Shown: positions 6,208-11,624 of the stretch, piece by piece
Numbering within the stretch: the first letter of the stretch is position 1
Layout of the letters: each line of letters starts with the position of its first letter
Source of the DNA: Planctomycetota bacterium
GTDB taxonomy: Bacteria; Planctomycetota; PUPC01; DSUN01
Assembly (NCBI GenBank): GCA_016872875.1
Contig: VGYW01000269.1
Span: forward strand, 1 to 11,624
DNA: 11,624 bases
Reading direction: 5' to 3'
Program-made: the position numbers and the translations under genes
The notes under the pieces: generated by a model
Seen by the model: the letters and a program-made list of their open reading frames with translations, nothing else
What the model was told of the DNA's origin: nothing
The model's database searches: none

Positions 6208-7158
6208 TCAGGCTAGGTCCTCGCCCTCCACGGTGCTATCGAAGAAGCCCACGAGGTTCTCGCGCTGGTCGGAGTCCATCCACTTCATGGCGGCGCGGGG
6301 GTGCTCGTTGAGGACGCCGGTGATGAGGTAGGGGATGTGGTAGCCCCAGTGAATCTGCTTGCTGAGGGGGATGAGCTTCTCCTGGATGGCCTTGAGGAGG
6401 GGCCTGACGCGGAACTTTGGGTTCTTGAGGAAGGACATGAGGCACTCGAGAGGGCAGTTGCCAGCGCCGCGCCCGACGCCCAGGAGCGAGGCGTCGAGCA
6501 TGTTGCAGTTGTGGATGATCGCCTCGATGGTGTTCGCGAAGGCGAGCTGCTGGTTGTTGTGGCCGTGGAAGCCGATGGTGCGGCCAGGGAGCGCGGCGAG
6601 GTACTTCTTGGCGAGGGCCTCCACCTGCTCGCAATACATCGCCCCGAAGCTGTCCACGATGTAGAGGACGGGCACGCGGCTCTTCGCCACGTCGTCGAGG
6701 GCCTCGTCGAGGTCGCGCTCCATCACGGTCGAGGCGGCCATGAGGTTGATCGTCACCTCGTAGCCCTTGTCCAGGCAGTGCTCGGCCGTGGCGATGGCGG
6801 CGTCCATCTGGTGGATGTAGCAGGCCACGCGGACCATGTCGAAGACGCTTTCGCTGGCGGGGAGGAAGTCGTCGTAGTCAACTCGGCCGATGTCGGCCAT
6901 GACGGAGAGCTTGAGGGCCGTGTCGTTGTCGCCCACGATGCGGCGGACGTCGTCCTCGAAGCAGAACTTCCAGGGGCCGTTCTCCTTGCGCGAGAAGTGC
7001 TTCTCGGAGGTGCGGTAGCCCACCTCCATGTAGTCCACCCCCCCCTCCACGCAGGCGGTGTAGACGGCGCGCACGAAGTCGTCGTCGAACTTCCACTCGT
7101 TCATCAGGCCGCCGTCGCGGATCGTGCAGTCGAGCACCTTGATCTGGGGACGGAACAA
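6208..7158 (-). CDS. DRE-TIM / HMGL-like aldolase (4-hydroxy-2-oxovalerate aldolase-like)
   Basis: A 316-residue TIM-barrel enzyme of the HMG-CoA-lyase-like family. Such enzymes use a divalent metal for retro-aldol or Claisen chemistry on 2-oxo acids. Seen: the N-terminal LDCTIRDGG signature (Arg14-Asp15), the metal-binding HxH (His198, His200 in GFHGHNNQ), LLGVGRGAGNCPLE (about 225-238) and YIVDSFGAM (about 166-174). Length fits a single catalytic domain without the C-terminal domain of isopropylmalate synthase. The substrate cannot be named; DmpG-type 4-hydroxy-2-oxovalerate cleavage is only the nearest analogy. The start is taken as TTG at 7158 because AAGGAG lies 6 bp upstream and the family core begins at once. 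Reading back to 7257 only translates the GGATGAATG repeat. It lies 107 bp downstream of aroB on the same strand and is probably co-transcribed. Confidence 0.87.
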   Translation of the reverse strand: MFRPQIKVLDCTIRDGGLMNEWKFDDDFVRAVYTACVEGGVDYMEVGYRTSEKHFSRKENGPWKFCFEDDVRRIVGDNDTALKLSVMADIGRVDYDDFLPASESVFDMVRVACYIHQMDAAIATAEHCLDKGYEVTINLMAASTVMERDLDEALDDVAKSRVPVLYIVDSFGAMYCEQVEALAKKYLAALPGRTIGFHGHNNQQLAFANTIEAIIHNCNMLDASLLGVGRGAGNCPLECLMSFLKNPKFRVRPLLKAIQEKLIPLSKQIHWGYHIPYLITGVLNEHPRAAMKWMDSDQRENLVGFFDSTVEGEDLA

Positions 7159-7170
7159 TAGGGGCTCCTT
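7159..7170 (-). promoter_or_regulatory. Ribosome binding site supporting a TTG start for the aldolase
   Basis: AAGGAG (minus strand, 7170-7165) with 6-nt spacing to TTG (7158-7156). This is the strongest Shine-Dalgarno match upstream of the conserved core, and no ATG or GTG lies at a comparable distance. Confidence 0.75.
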
Positions 7171-7187
7171 TGTTTCTGTGAGGGGAT

Positions 7188-7279
7188 GAATGGATGGGTG
7201 GATGAGTGGATGAATGCCAGAGCAAGCCCGTGGTTTCTCATTCATCCATTCATCCATTCATCCAGTCATCCAGTCATCC
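7188..7279. repeat. GGATGAATG-type simple repeat forming a hairpin between aroB and the aldolase gene
   Basis: Left arm 7188-7216 pairs with right arm 7239-7267 (25 of 29 positions) around a 22-nt loop. The right arm continues as CATTCATC/CAGTCATC units to 7279 and overlaps the last codons of aroB. Within an aroB-aldolase transcript it would form an intercistronic stem. The tandem units make it prone to length change. Confidence 0.75.
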
Positions 7280-8384
7280 TCATGTCCTTCAGCGCAGCTC
7301 CCACCACCTCGGTCGGCACCGCCACTGCATACTGGCCACCTGGGCAATGGACGCGGCCCATAGCGTCCAGCAGGACGAAGCGCGGGGCGCCGCCGCGGGC
7401 CTTCTTGTCGCGCGTCATCACGTCGAGCAGTTGGGCGTCCGGGATGCCGGGCGCGATGGTCACTGGCAGGCCAAGCCGCTGGAAGAGCGCCATCGCCCGC
7501 GAACGGACCTCGACCGAGGCGAGCCCGAGACGCTCGGCGATGTGGCAGGCGCCGATGATGCCGATGGCCACCGCCTCGCCGTGGTGGAGCGCGTAGCCGC
7601 TGGCGGACTCCACGGCGTGGCCGATCGTGTGGCCGAAGTTCAGCACCCGCCGCAGATTCGCCTCCTCGGGGTCGCGGAACACCACGTCGCCCTTGATCCC
7701 CACGTTGCGCCGCGTGATCTCGACCAGGGCTTCACCGTCGCGGGCAAGGAGGCGGTCAAGGTTGGCCTCGATGTAGTCGAAGTAGGCGGCGTCGGCGATC
7801 ATCGCGTGCTTGACGGACTCCACGAGGCCGGCGCGGTAGTGCCGATCATCCAGGGTGCGCACAGTATCACAATCCATGTAGACGCGTGCGGGATGGCTGA
7901 AGAGGCCATAGGCATTCTTGGATAGCTCGGAATCCACGCCCACCTTGCCGCCGATGGCGGAATCGGCCAGGGCGACCGTGGTGGTGGGCACCTGGACGCA
8001 CGGCACGCCCCGCTTGAAGATGGCCGCGGCGAAGCCCGCCACGTCGCCCACCACCCCGCCGCCGAGGGCGACGAGCGTGGTGTCGCGCCCATACCGCTCG
8101 CGCTCCATGTGCCCCACAATCGCCTCGACAGTGCGAAACGTCTTCGACGCCTCCCCCGGCGGCTCGATGACGAATGTCCCCACATCCGCGTCTCCCACCA
8201 GGGCCGCGAGGTGTCCCGCACCCGCCACGTTGGAATCGGTCACTATGGAGAACCGATTGCCGGGCCACTGGCGGCTGACCTCTGACACGACGTCGCGCAG
8301 GATGCCACTGCCCACGCGCACCTCGTAGCCCCCCTCGGGCCGCGAGGGAACCCTGACTGTGAGGGTGTGGAGGCCGATGGGCAA
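7266..8384 (-). CDS. aroB: 3-dehydroquinate synthase
   Basis: A 372-residue enzyme of the shikimate pathway, converting DAHP to 3-dehydroquinate with NAD+ and a divalent metal. Visible: the NAD-binding GGGVVGDVAGF (108-118), VPTTTVALADSAIGGKVGVD (132-151), metal ligands Glu189, His252 and His268, and the active-site residues expected for a true AroB (Asp141, Lys147, Asn157, Lys192, Lys231, Arg245, Asn249, His256). That set argues against the sedoheptulose-7-phosphate cyclases (EEVS, DOIS type), which as I recall change several of these. I place the start at TTG 8384: length then fits the family, GGAG lies 8 nt upstream, and a candidate promoter lies just ahead. An in-frame TTG at 8480 has no ribosome site and lies upstream of that promoter. 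The gene precedes the aldolase. Product confidence is high, start moderate. Confidence 0.92.
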   Translation of the reverse strand: MPIGLHTLTVRVPSRPEGGYEVRVGSGILRDVVSEVSRQWPGNRFSIVTDSNVAGAGHLAALVGDADVGTFVIEPPGEASKTFRTVEAIVGHMERERYGRDTTLVALGGGVVGDVAGFAAAIFKRGVPCVQVPTTTVALADSAIGGKVGVDSELSKNAYGLFSHPARVYMDCDTVRTLDDRHYRAGLVESVKHAMIADAAYFDYIEANLDRLLARDGEALVEITRRNVGIKGDVVFRDPEEANLRRVLNFGHTIGHAVESASGYALHHGEAVAIGIIGACHIAERLGLASVEVRSRAMALFQRLGLPVTIAPGIPDAQLLDVMTRDKKARGGAPRFVLLDAMGRVHCPGGQYAVAVPTEVVGAALKDMRMTG

Positions 8385-8443
8385 GTGCAGTACTCCGAGC
8401 CCGTCCTCTTGGGGGAGCGGAGCGCAAGGCCCCGATGGGATAA

Positions 8444-8472
8444 ATGATACCGTCAATGCCTGCGGAAAGCAA
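8444..8472 (-). promoter_or_regulatory. Candidate promoter for aroB-aldolase
   Basis: On the minus strand, TTGCTT (8472-8467) and TATCAT (8449-8444; 5/6 to TATAAT) are separated by 17 bp. A start near 8437 would leave a leader of about 50 nt before the TTG at 8384, and would exclude the longer reading frame beginning at 8480. Confidence 0.35.
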
Positions 8473-8490
8473 ACGGGCAAGGAAGCCGCA

Positions 8491-8513
8491 GGGACGGGCG
8501 GCTCGCCTGTCCC
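8491..8513. repeat. Small GC hairpin GGGACGGGC...GCCTGTCCC
   Basis: Nine pairs (one G-T) close a 5-nt loop. It lies between the toroid gene and aroB. No T-run follows on either strand, so it reads as another short palindromic repeat rather than a clear terminator. Confidence 0.45.
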
Positions 8514-8542
8514 CCAAGGGCCTGGGCTGGGCCACGGCGGAG

Positions 8543-8578
8543 ATTGTGGACGTTGTGGACATCGTGGACAGGGTGGAC
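8543..8578. repeat. Four tandem 9-bp units ending in GTGGAC
   Basis: Units at 8543, 8552, 8561 and 8570 are ATTGTGGAC, GTTGTGGAC, ATCGTGGAC and AGGGTGGAC. The array sits in the spacer between the toroid gene and aroB. Function unknown. Confidence 0.7.
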
Positions 8579-8584
8579 AAAGGC

Positions 8585-8605
8585 ACGGCCTGAAGGCCGC
8601 ACTAC
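8585..8605 (-). repeat. GTAG-led hairpin overlapping the toroid gene's stop codon
   Basis: On the minus strand GTAGTG (8605-8600) includes the stop codon TAG and runs into CGGCC-TTCA-GGCCG (8599-8586). The hairpin would close the lipoprotein mRNA, though there is no T-run. Its layout (GTAGTG, then a short GC stem with a 4-nt loop) resembles the unit at 5911-5941. Confidence 0.55.
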
Positions 8606-9807
8606 AAACCCCGGCAGCGGACGAGCGACATCAGGGCGAAGGCGGTGCCGTAGGGCTGGTGGTAGCCGTAGAAGGGGTAGTCCCACCACGAGCCGTCCTT
8701 CTCCTGGAGGCGCAGGAGGGTGTGGGCCATGTGGCCGCGGAAGCGCTGGCGCTCGCTCGGCGGGAGCTGCTCGGTGCACAACGCGGCGTAGTAGTGGCCG
8801 TAGTAGTAGAAGTAGCCGGCGACGGCGAACCAGGATTCGTGTGGGACGGGGCGCTTGCGGCCCATGCCGAGCCACTCGTTGCGGGCGAAGAGCCGGTCGA
8901 GCCAGGCCACGAGCACGTCGTCGGTCACGGCGGCGTCGCCCCAGAGGCGCAGGGCGAGGTTGCAGGCCTGGGAGCGGCCGAGGCTGCCCCCAGGGCGATT
9001 GATGTCGGCCCGCGGCCACCACATCATCCGGGCCGAATAATGGTAGGTGAAGTCCGGGTTGCGCTGGAGCTTCAGTGTGGCAATGGCCCGCTCGACGAGG
9101 CGCGGCGGCACCTCCACTCCGATGCCCTTGGCCTCGTGGAGCGCGACGAGGCCCGTGGCGGTCGTGAAGCTCGTGGGATGGCTGTTGGGCTTCTGCGTGT
9201 GGGCGCCGAAGTCGTAGTAGCCCCAGCCGCCGTCAACCGACTCGTAGCGCCCCAGGAAGCCGATCTGCTCCTTGATGAGTGCCAGCAGCCGCTCGCGCCG
9301 GGCGGGGTCAGCGGCGTGACGTTGGGCCAGGCGGACCAGTGCCTGGATGCCGTAGGCGTGAGTCCAGCAGTTGTAGACGGCGGGCGGCTCGGCACGGCGG
9401 ACCTTTGGCAGGTTGGCGACAAGCCACGCCTCCGCGCGGTCAATGGCTTGCCCCGCCTCGGGCCGCGGGTCGCCGACCTCGATGAGAGCAGAGATGCAGA
9501 GCGCGGTCACGGCGGCCCGGAACGCCTGGTGCGCGCCGGGCACTGGCGCGTAGATATTCAGCCCCTTGGTGTTCCGCGCCGAGCCCCAAGAGCCGTCCTT
9601 GTTCTGATGCTGAATCAGGAAGGCCACGCCGCGCTGGACTGACTTCTCGATGGCCTCCGCCGCCGGCGGCGTCACCGGCCGCGGCTTGGGCGCGGGCTCG
9701 AGCGCGCGCCGCGGCCCGGCGCAGCCGGCGAGCGCGAGCACCAGGCAGAGCCAGGGCCGCGCTCTTCCCAATCCGCAATCCGCAATCCGCAATCCGCAAT
9801 TCTTCAC
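8602..9807 (-). CDS. Lipoprotein with squalene-cyclase/prenyltransferase-type alpha/alpha-toroid fold
   Basis: A 401-residue predicted lipoprotein. The signal peptide ends in lipobox LAGC (Leu26-Cys29), so Cys29 would be lipidated. The mature part carries QW-like repeats of the terpene cyclase/prenyltransferase toroid: QHQNKDGSW (66-74), DGGWGYYDF (192-200) and QEKDGSWWDY (368-377), with a Tyr-rich GYFYYYGHYY at 331-340. No DxDD acid motif of squalene-hopene cyclase is visible, so cyclase activity is unlikely and a binding or structural role is possible. The start is GTG 9807: it overlaps the adaptor gene's stop as GTGA, with GGAGAAG 8 nt upstream. Codons 3-14 are encoded by a 7-bp tandem repeat. 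An internal TTG after the repeat could give a shorter signal peptide. The fold is fairly sure; the function is unknown. Confidence 0.85.
   Translation of the reverse strand: MKNCGLRIADCGLGRARPWLCLVLALAGCAGPRRALEPAPKPRPVTPPAAEAIEKSVQRGVAFLIQHQNKDGSWGSARNTKGLNIYAPVPGAHQAFRAAVTALCISALIEVGDPRPEAGQAIDRAEAWLVANLPKVRRAEPPAVYNCWTHAYGIQALVRLAQRHAADPARRERLLALIKEQIGFLGRYESVDGGWGYYDFGAHTQKPNSHPTSFTTATGLVALHEAKGIGVEVPPRLVERAIATLKLQRNPDFTYHYSARMMWWPRADINRPGGSLGRSQACNLALRLWGDAAVTDDVLVAWLDRLFARNEWLGMGRKRPVPHESWFAVAGYFYYYGHYYAALCTEQLPPSERQRFRGHMAHTLLRLQEKDGSWWDYPFYGYHQPYGTAFALMSLVRCRGL
9770..9800. repeat. AATCCGC x4 microsatellite within the lipoprotein signal-peptide coding region
   Basis: Four perfect tandem 7-mers (9770-9797) are followed by AAT. 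Read on the minus strand they encode the NCGLRIADCGL part of the signal peptide n-region. The unit length is not a multiple of 3, so loss or gain of one unit shifts the frame. Confidence 0.9.
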
Positions 9808-9822
9808 TTCTGCGGCTTCTCC
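9804..9822 (-). promoter_or_regulatory. GTGA stop-start overlap with ribosome site coupling adaptor and toroid lipoprotein
   Basis: The adaptor's TGA (9806-9804) shares two bases with the GTG start (9807-9805). GGAGAAG at 9822-9816 precedes the start by 8 nt. Such overlaps usually mean translational coupling in one operon. Confidence 0.75.
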
Positions 9823-11267
9823 AGCGCCACGACCTCGCCGGCGCTCAGCCCCTTGAGAATCTCAGCCTTGCTATCGGCCCGCTTGCCCACGACCACGGGC
9901 CGCTTCTCGTGCGAGCCGTCGGCCTTCCGCACGTAGACCACCGTCGCATCCTCATCGGCTTCTTCGGGGAAGATTGCCGCGGCGGGCACAGTGAGGGCGT
10001 CCTTCTTGAGATACGACACGAGCTTCACCGTGCAGCTCATCCCAGGCACCAGCGGCGGGGCGTCCTTGGGCACGGCAAGCGAGACCGTGGCCTCGAAGTT
10101 CCCAGGCGTCACGGGCACCTGACTGACTGCTTCGACCTTCCCCTTGAGGCGCAGGTTGGGGAAGGCCACGGGCGTGACCGAGCCCTCGATGCCGGCGGCG
10201 ATCCGCTCGAGCTGGTCCTCGGGCACGGCGGCCCGGACGAAGAGGCCGCGCGGCTCGACGATGGCCATCACGACGTCGTGCGGCTTCAGTTGCGCGCCGC
10301 GCTCGAGGGTCTGGCCCAGCCGTGGCCAGGCGCCGCGGACGCATGGGCCGGCGTAGACGATGCCGTCGCAGGGGGCCTTCACCGTCATCGCCGCGCGGTC
10401 CTTCTTCATCTTCGCCAGCCTATCGGCCGCCCTCGCCTGATCGGTCTTGAGCTTCTCGACCTCGAAGCGCTTCTTGGCGAGCGCGGCGGGGATGGCGACC
10501 TTGGCCTTCGCCAGGCCGATGGCCTGGCGCGTGGCGTTCTCAGCGGTTGCGATGTCCTGGCGAGGGAGTTCGACCTTGAGGGCATGGTCGGACTTCTGCT
10601 TGGCGACCTCGACGCCAAAGGTCGCGCGCTCCACCGTGTCGCGCTGGCGCTTGAGGATGATCTCCTCCGTCTCCTCCGTCAGGTCGTCGGCCTTGTACAT
10701 CTTCTCGAGCTGGCGGAGCTCCTCCTTCTCGTATTCGAGGTAGTTGGCGGCGTTCTTGACGCCGAACTCGGCCTGCTTGACGGCCATCGGGCGGTCGGTC
10801 TCGGTGTAGCGCTTGAGGTCCTCGTCGGCGTACTGCTTCGCGCGTTCGGCGGCTGCCATGTCCATCGTGAGGGTCTTCTCCATCGCGGCCAGCTCTTCCT
10901 GGGCAGTCTTGAGCGCGGGGTCCGTCGCCGCGAGCGCGGCCTCGGCGTCCTTGAGCGCCTCGTCTATCTTCTCGGGGTCGAGGGAGAGGATGGTGTCGCC
11001 CTTCTTCACGGCCTTGCCCGGCGGGGCGGCCTCCAGCACGGTGAGCTCTGCCCACGCCCCCGGACGGAACACGATCTCAGCCATGTGCGGCGACTCGAGG
11101 TTCCCCTTGACCTGTGCCTCGATCCTGAAGAGCTCCGGCTTCACCGCGTGCGTTGTGGGCTTGGGGGCCTCCTTCGGCTCTTCTTTGGCTTTCTCCTTCG
11201 GCGCCTCTGCTGCAATGAGGGCTGTGGCAATGACGACTCCGCAAAACCAGCTCAAGCGGCTCAGCAT
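9804..11267 (-). CDS. HlyD/MacA-like periplasmic adaptor (membrane fusion protein)
   Basis: A 487-residue adaptor of the HlyD/RND-MFP superfamily, which normally bridges an inner-membrane pump to an outer-membrane channel. Residues 1-20 are a signal or anchor segment (LSWFCGVVIATALIAA). The barrel-sandwich halves lie at about 45-99 (GAWAELTVLEA, VKKGDTILSLD) and 294-340 (VKAPCDGIVYAGP, LKPHDVVMAIVEP). They flank an unusually long charged coiled-coil hairpin (about 100-293). A beta-barrel (341-418, RAAVPEDQLERI, LVPGMSCTVKL) and a membrane-proximal domain (419-487, LTVPAAAIF, ILKGLSAGEVVAL) follow. The ATG at 11267 is chosen for GAGGAG 7 nt upstream and the signal peptide; the frame continues back to 11381 without support. 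It overlaps the toroid lipoprotein gene by 4 bp. No pump or TolC gene is in the window, so the partner is unknown. Confidence 0.9.
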   Translation of the reverse strand: MLSRLSWFCGVVIATALIAAEAPKEKAKEEPKEAPKPTTHAVKPELFRIEAQVKGNLESPHMAEIVFRPGAWAELTVLEAAPPGKAVKKGDTILSLDPEKIDEALKDAEAALAATDPALKTAQEELAAMEKTLTMDMAAAERAKQYADEDLKRYTETDRPMAVKQAEFGVKNAANYLEYEKEELRQLEKMYKADDLTEETEEIILKRQRDTVERATFGVEVAKQKSDHALKVELPRQDIATAENATRQAIGLAKAKVAIPAALAKKRFEVEKLKTDQARAADRLAKMKKDRAAMTVKAPCDGIVYAGPCVRGAWPRLGQTLERGAQLKPHDVVMAIVEPRGLFVRAAVPEDQLERIAAGIEGSVTPVAFPNLRLKGKVEAVSQVPVTPGNFEATVSLAVPKDAPPLVPGMSCTVKLVSYLKKDALTVPAAAIFPEEADEDATVVYVRKADGSHEKRPVVVGKRADSKAEILKGLSAGEVVALEKPQK

Positions 11268-11313
11268 GATGGTGCTCCTCTTCAATCCAGCGGCCAAGAA
11301 GCGGATTCCTTCT

Positions 11314-11341
11314 ATATTACCGCAGAACGACGCGGCGTCAA
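11314..11341 (-). promoter_or_regulatory. Promoter of the adaptor-toroid operon
   Basis: On the minus strand TTGACG (11341-11336; 5/6 to consensus) and TAATAT (11319-11314; 4/6) are 16 bp apart. The inferred start lies about 40 nt before the ATG at 11267. This AT-rich stretch stands out against the GC-rich surroundings. Confidence 0.55.
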
Positions 11342-11391
11342 GTGCGGCTTCCCTGCTGAGCATGGCCCCCAATTCTGGCAAGGTCCTTCGG

Positions 11392-11611
11392 CGCCGAAGC
11401 TCCGAACGGAGCGTACTATAGCAGCCCAGGGCGAAGCCCTGGGACAGGCGAACGGCCAGATTTAGCCCTGTAGGGGCGTACTACCCGCCCTGGGCAGGAT
11501 GTGGCGCCCGGAACCGCATAGTACGCCCTTTCAGGGCTGGCCTACCTACCGCCCCCTTCCCAGGGCTTCGCCCTGGGCTGCTATAGTACGCCCCTGTCGG
11601 GGCTCCGGAGT
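11392..11611. repeat. Nested palindrome of about 220 bp (BIME-like), centre about 11501
   Basis: Arms 11411-11444 and 11558-11591 are perfect 34-bp reverse complements, each containing its own hairpin CCCAGGGCGAAGCCCTGGG. Inner arms 11464-11483 and 11519-11538 match at about 17 of 20 with exactly the same centre. Diverged outer arms extend to about 11392 and 11611. CGTACTA recurs at the inner edge of several units. The architecture mirrors the element at 5843-6152: CTCC-GAA-GGAG hairpin, CGTA box, second hairpin, then the inverted copy. Confidence 0.85.
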
Positions 11612-11624
11612 AGTTCACCAGAAT

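Larger units (their letters stand above)
11268..11624. other. Right-edge spacer: promoter plus nested palindrome, no gene seen
   Basis: It contains the promoter at 11314-11341 and the palindrome at about 11392-11611. The minus-strand frame running back from the adaptor to 11381 has no family match or ribosome site. The remainder is repeat sequence. Confidence 0.65.

Noticed and set aside
7159..7257. Longer N-terminus for the aldolase (33 residues)
   Set aside because: The residues (HPLIHPSIHPL) are translated GGATGAATG repeat; a strong ribosome site precedes TTG 7158.
7266..8384. Sedoheptulose-7-phosphate cyclase (EEVS/DOIS) instead of AroB
   Set aside because: Lys231, Arg245, Asn249 and His256, expected of dehydroquinate synthase, are all present.
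8385..8480. Longer N-terminus for AroB (TTG 8480)
   Set aside because: There is no ribosome site, no match to the family, and a candidate promoter lies inside it.
8543..8578. DnaA-box cluster or replication origin from the TGTGGAC tandem units
   Set aside because: Units differ from TTATCCACA in several positions, spacing is a rigid 9 bp, and there is no AT-rich unwinding region or dnaA/dnaN context.
8602..9807. Squalene-hopene cyclase activity for the toroid lipoprotein
   Set aside because: The DxDD catalytic motif is not seen, the protein is shorter than the roughly 630-residue cyclases, and it carries a lipobox. Only the fold is shared.
9909..11465. A 518-codon plus-strand open frame opposite the adaptor gene
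   Set aside because: It is a mirror of the HlyD-like coding sequence, with Leu/Gly/Asp-rich nonsense, no ribosome site and no motif.

Overview
The window is GC-rich bacterial chromosome with long spacers full of short palindromic and simple-sequence repeats. Several features suggest a Planctomycetota-type genome or a relative in the PVC/environmental MAG range: a XylR-type regulator that joins a sugar-binding domain to an AraC domain, secreted SMP-30 and beta-helix proteins, an alpha/alpha-toroid lipoprotein, and repeat-laden spacers. No rRNA or marker gene is present, so this placement is an inference.

Layout, left to right. The 3' part of a XylR/AraC-type regulator (+) runs off the left edge. 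A secreted trypsin-like HtrA/DegQ serine protease with one PDZ domain (+) follows, after a near-consensus -10 box. A convergent spacer (2246-2539) holds a 39-bp-arm hairpin. Next come two minus-strand genes in an operon: a secreted SMP-30/gluconolactonase-like beta-propeller, then 15 bp downstream a secreted FN3 plus right-handed beta-helix protein. A divergent, repeat-filled spacer leads to a small cyclophilin-like (TM1367-type) protein (+). After that is a 457-bp spacer dominated by a nested palindrome of about 310 bp.

The rest is on the minus strand. aroB (3-dehydroquinate synthase) lies upstream of a DRE-TIM/HMGL-like aldolase. Both probably start with TTG, and a GGATGAATG-type hairpin separates them. 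Further upstream an HlyD/MacA-like periplasmic adaptor overlaps a lipoprotein of the squalene-cyclase/prenyltransferase toroid fold by 4 bp (GTGA), which implies translational coupling. The adaptor has a good promoter (TTGACG-N16-TAATAT). The right edge is a second nested palindrome of about 220 bp.

Functionally, the window combines envelope or secreted functions (HtrA, SMP-30, beta-helix, HlyD adaptor, toroid lipoprotein), sugar-responsive regulation (XylR) and a small metabolic pair (aroB and aldolase). The points most worth a second look are the REP/BIME-like nested palindromes built from GTAG- or GTAC-led hairpins, the regulator with an apparent third helix-turn-helix, the 7-bp microsatellite inside the toroid lipoprotein's signal peptide, and the coupling of an adaptor to a toroid lipoprotein with no transporter beside it. 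I found no tRNA, rRNA, CRISPR array or intact transposase.
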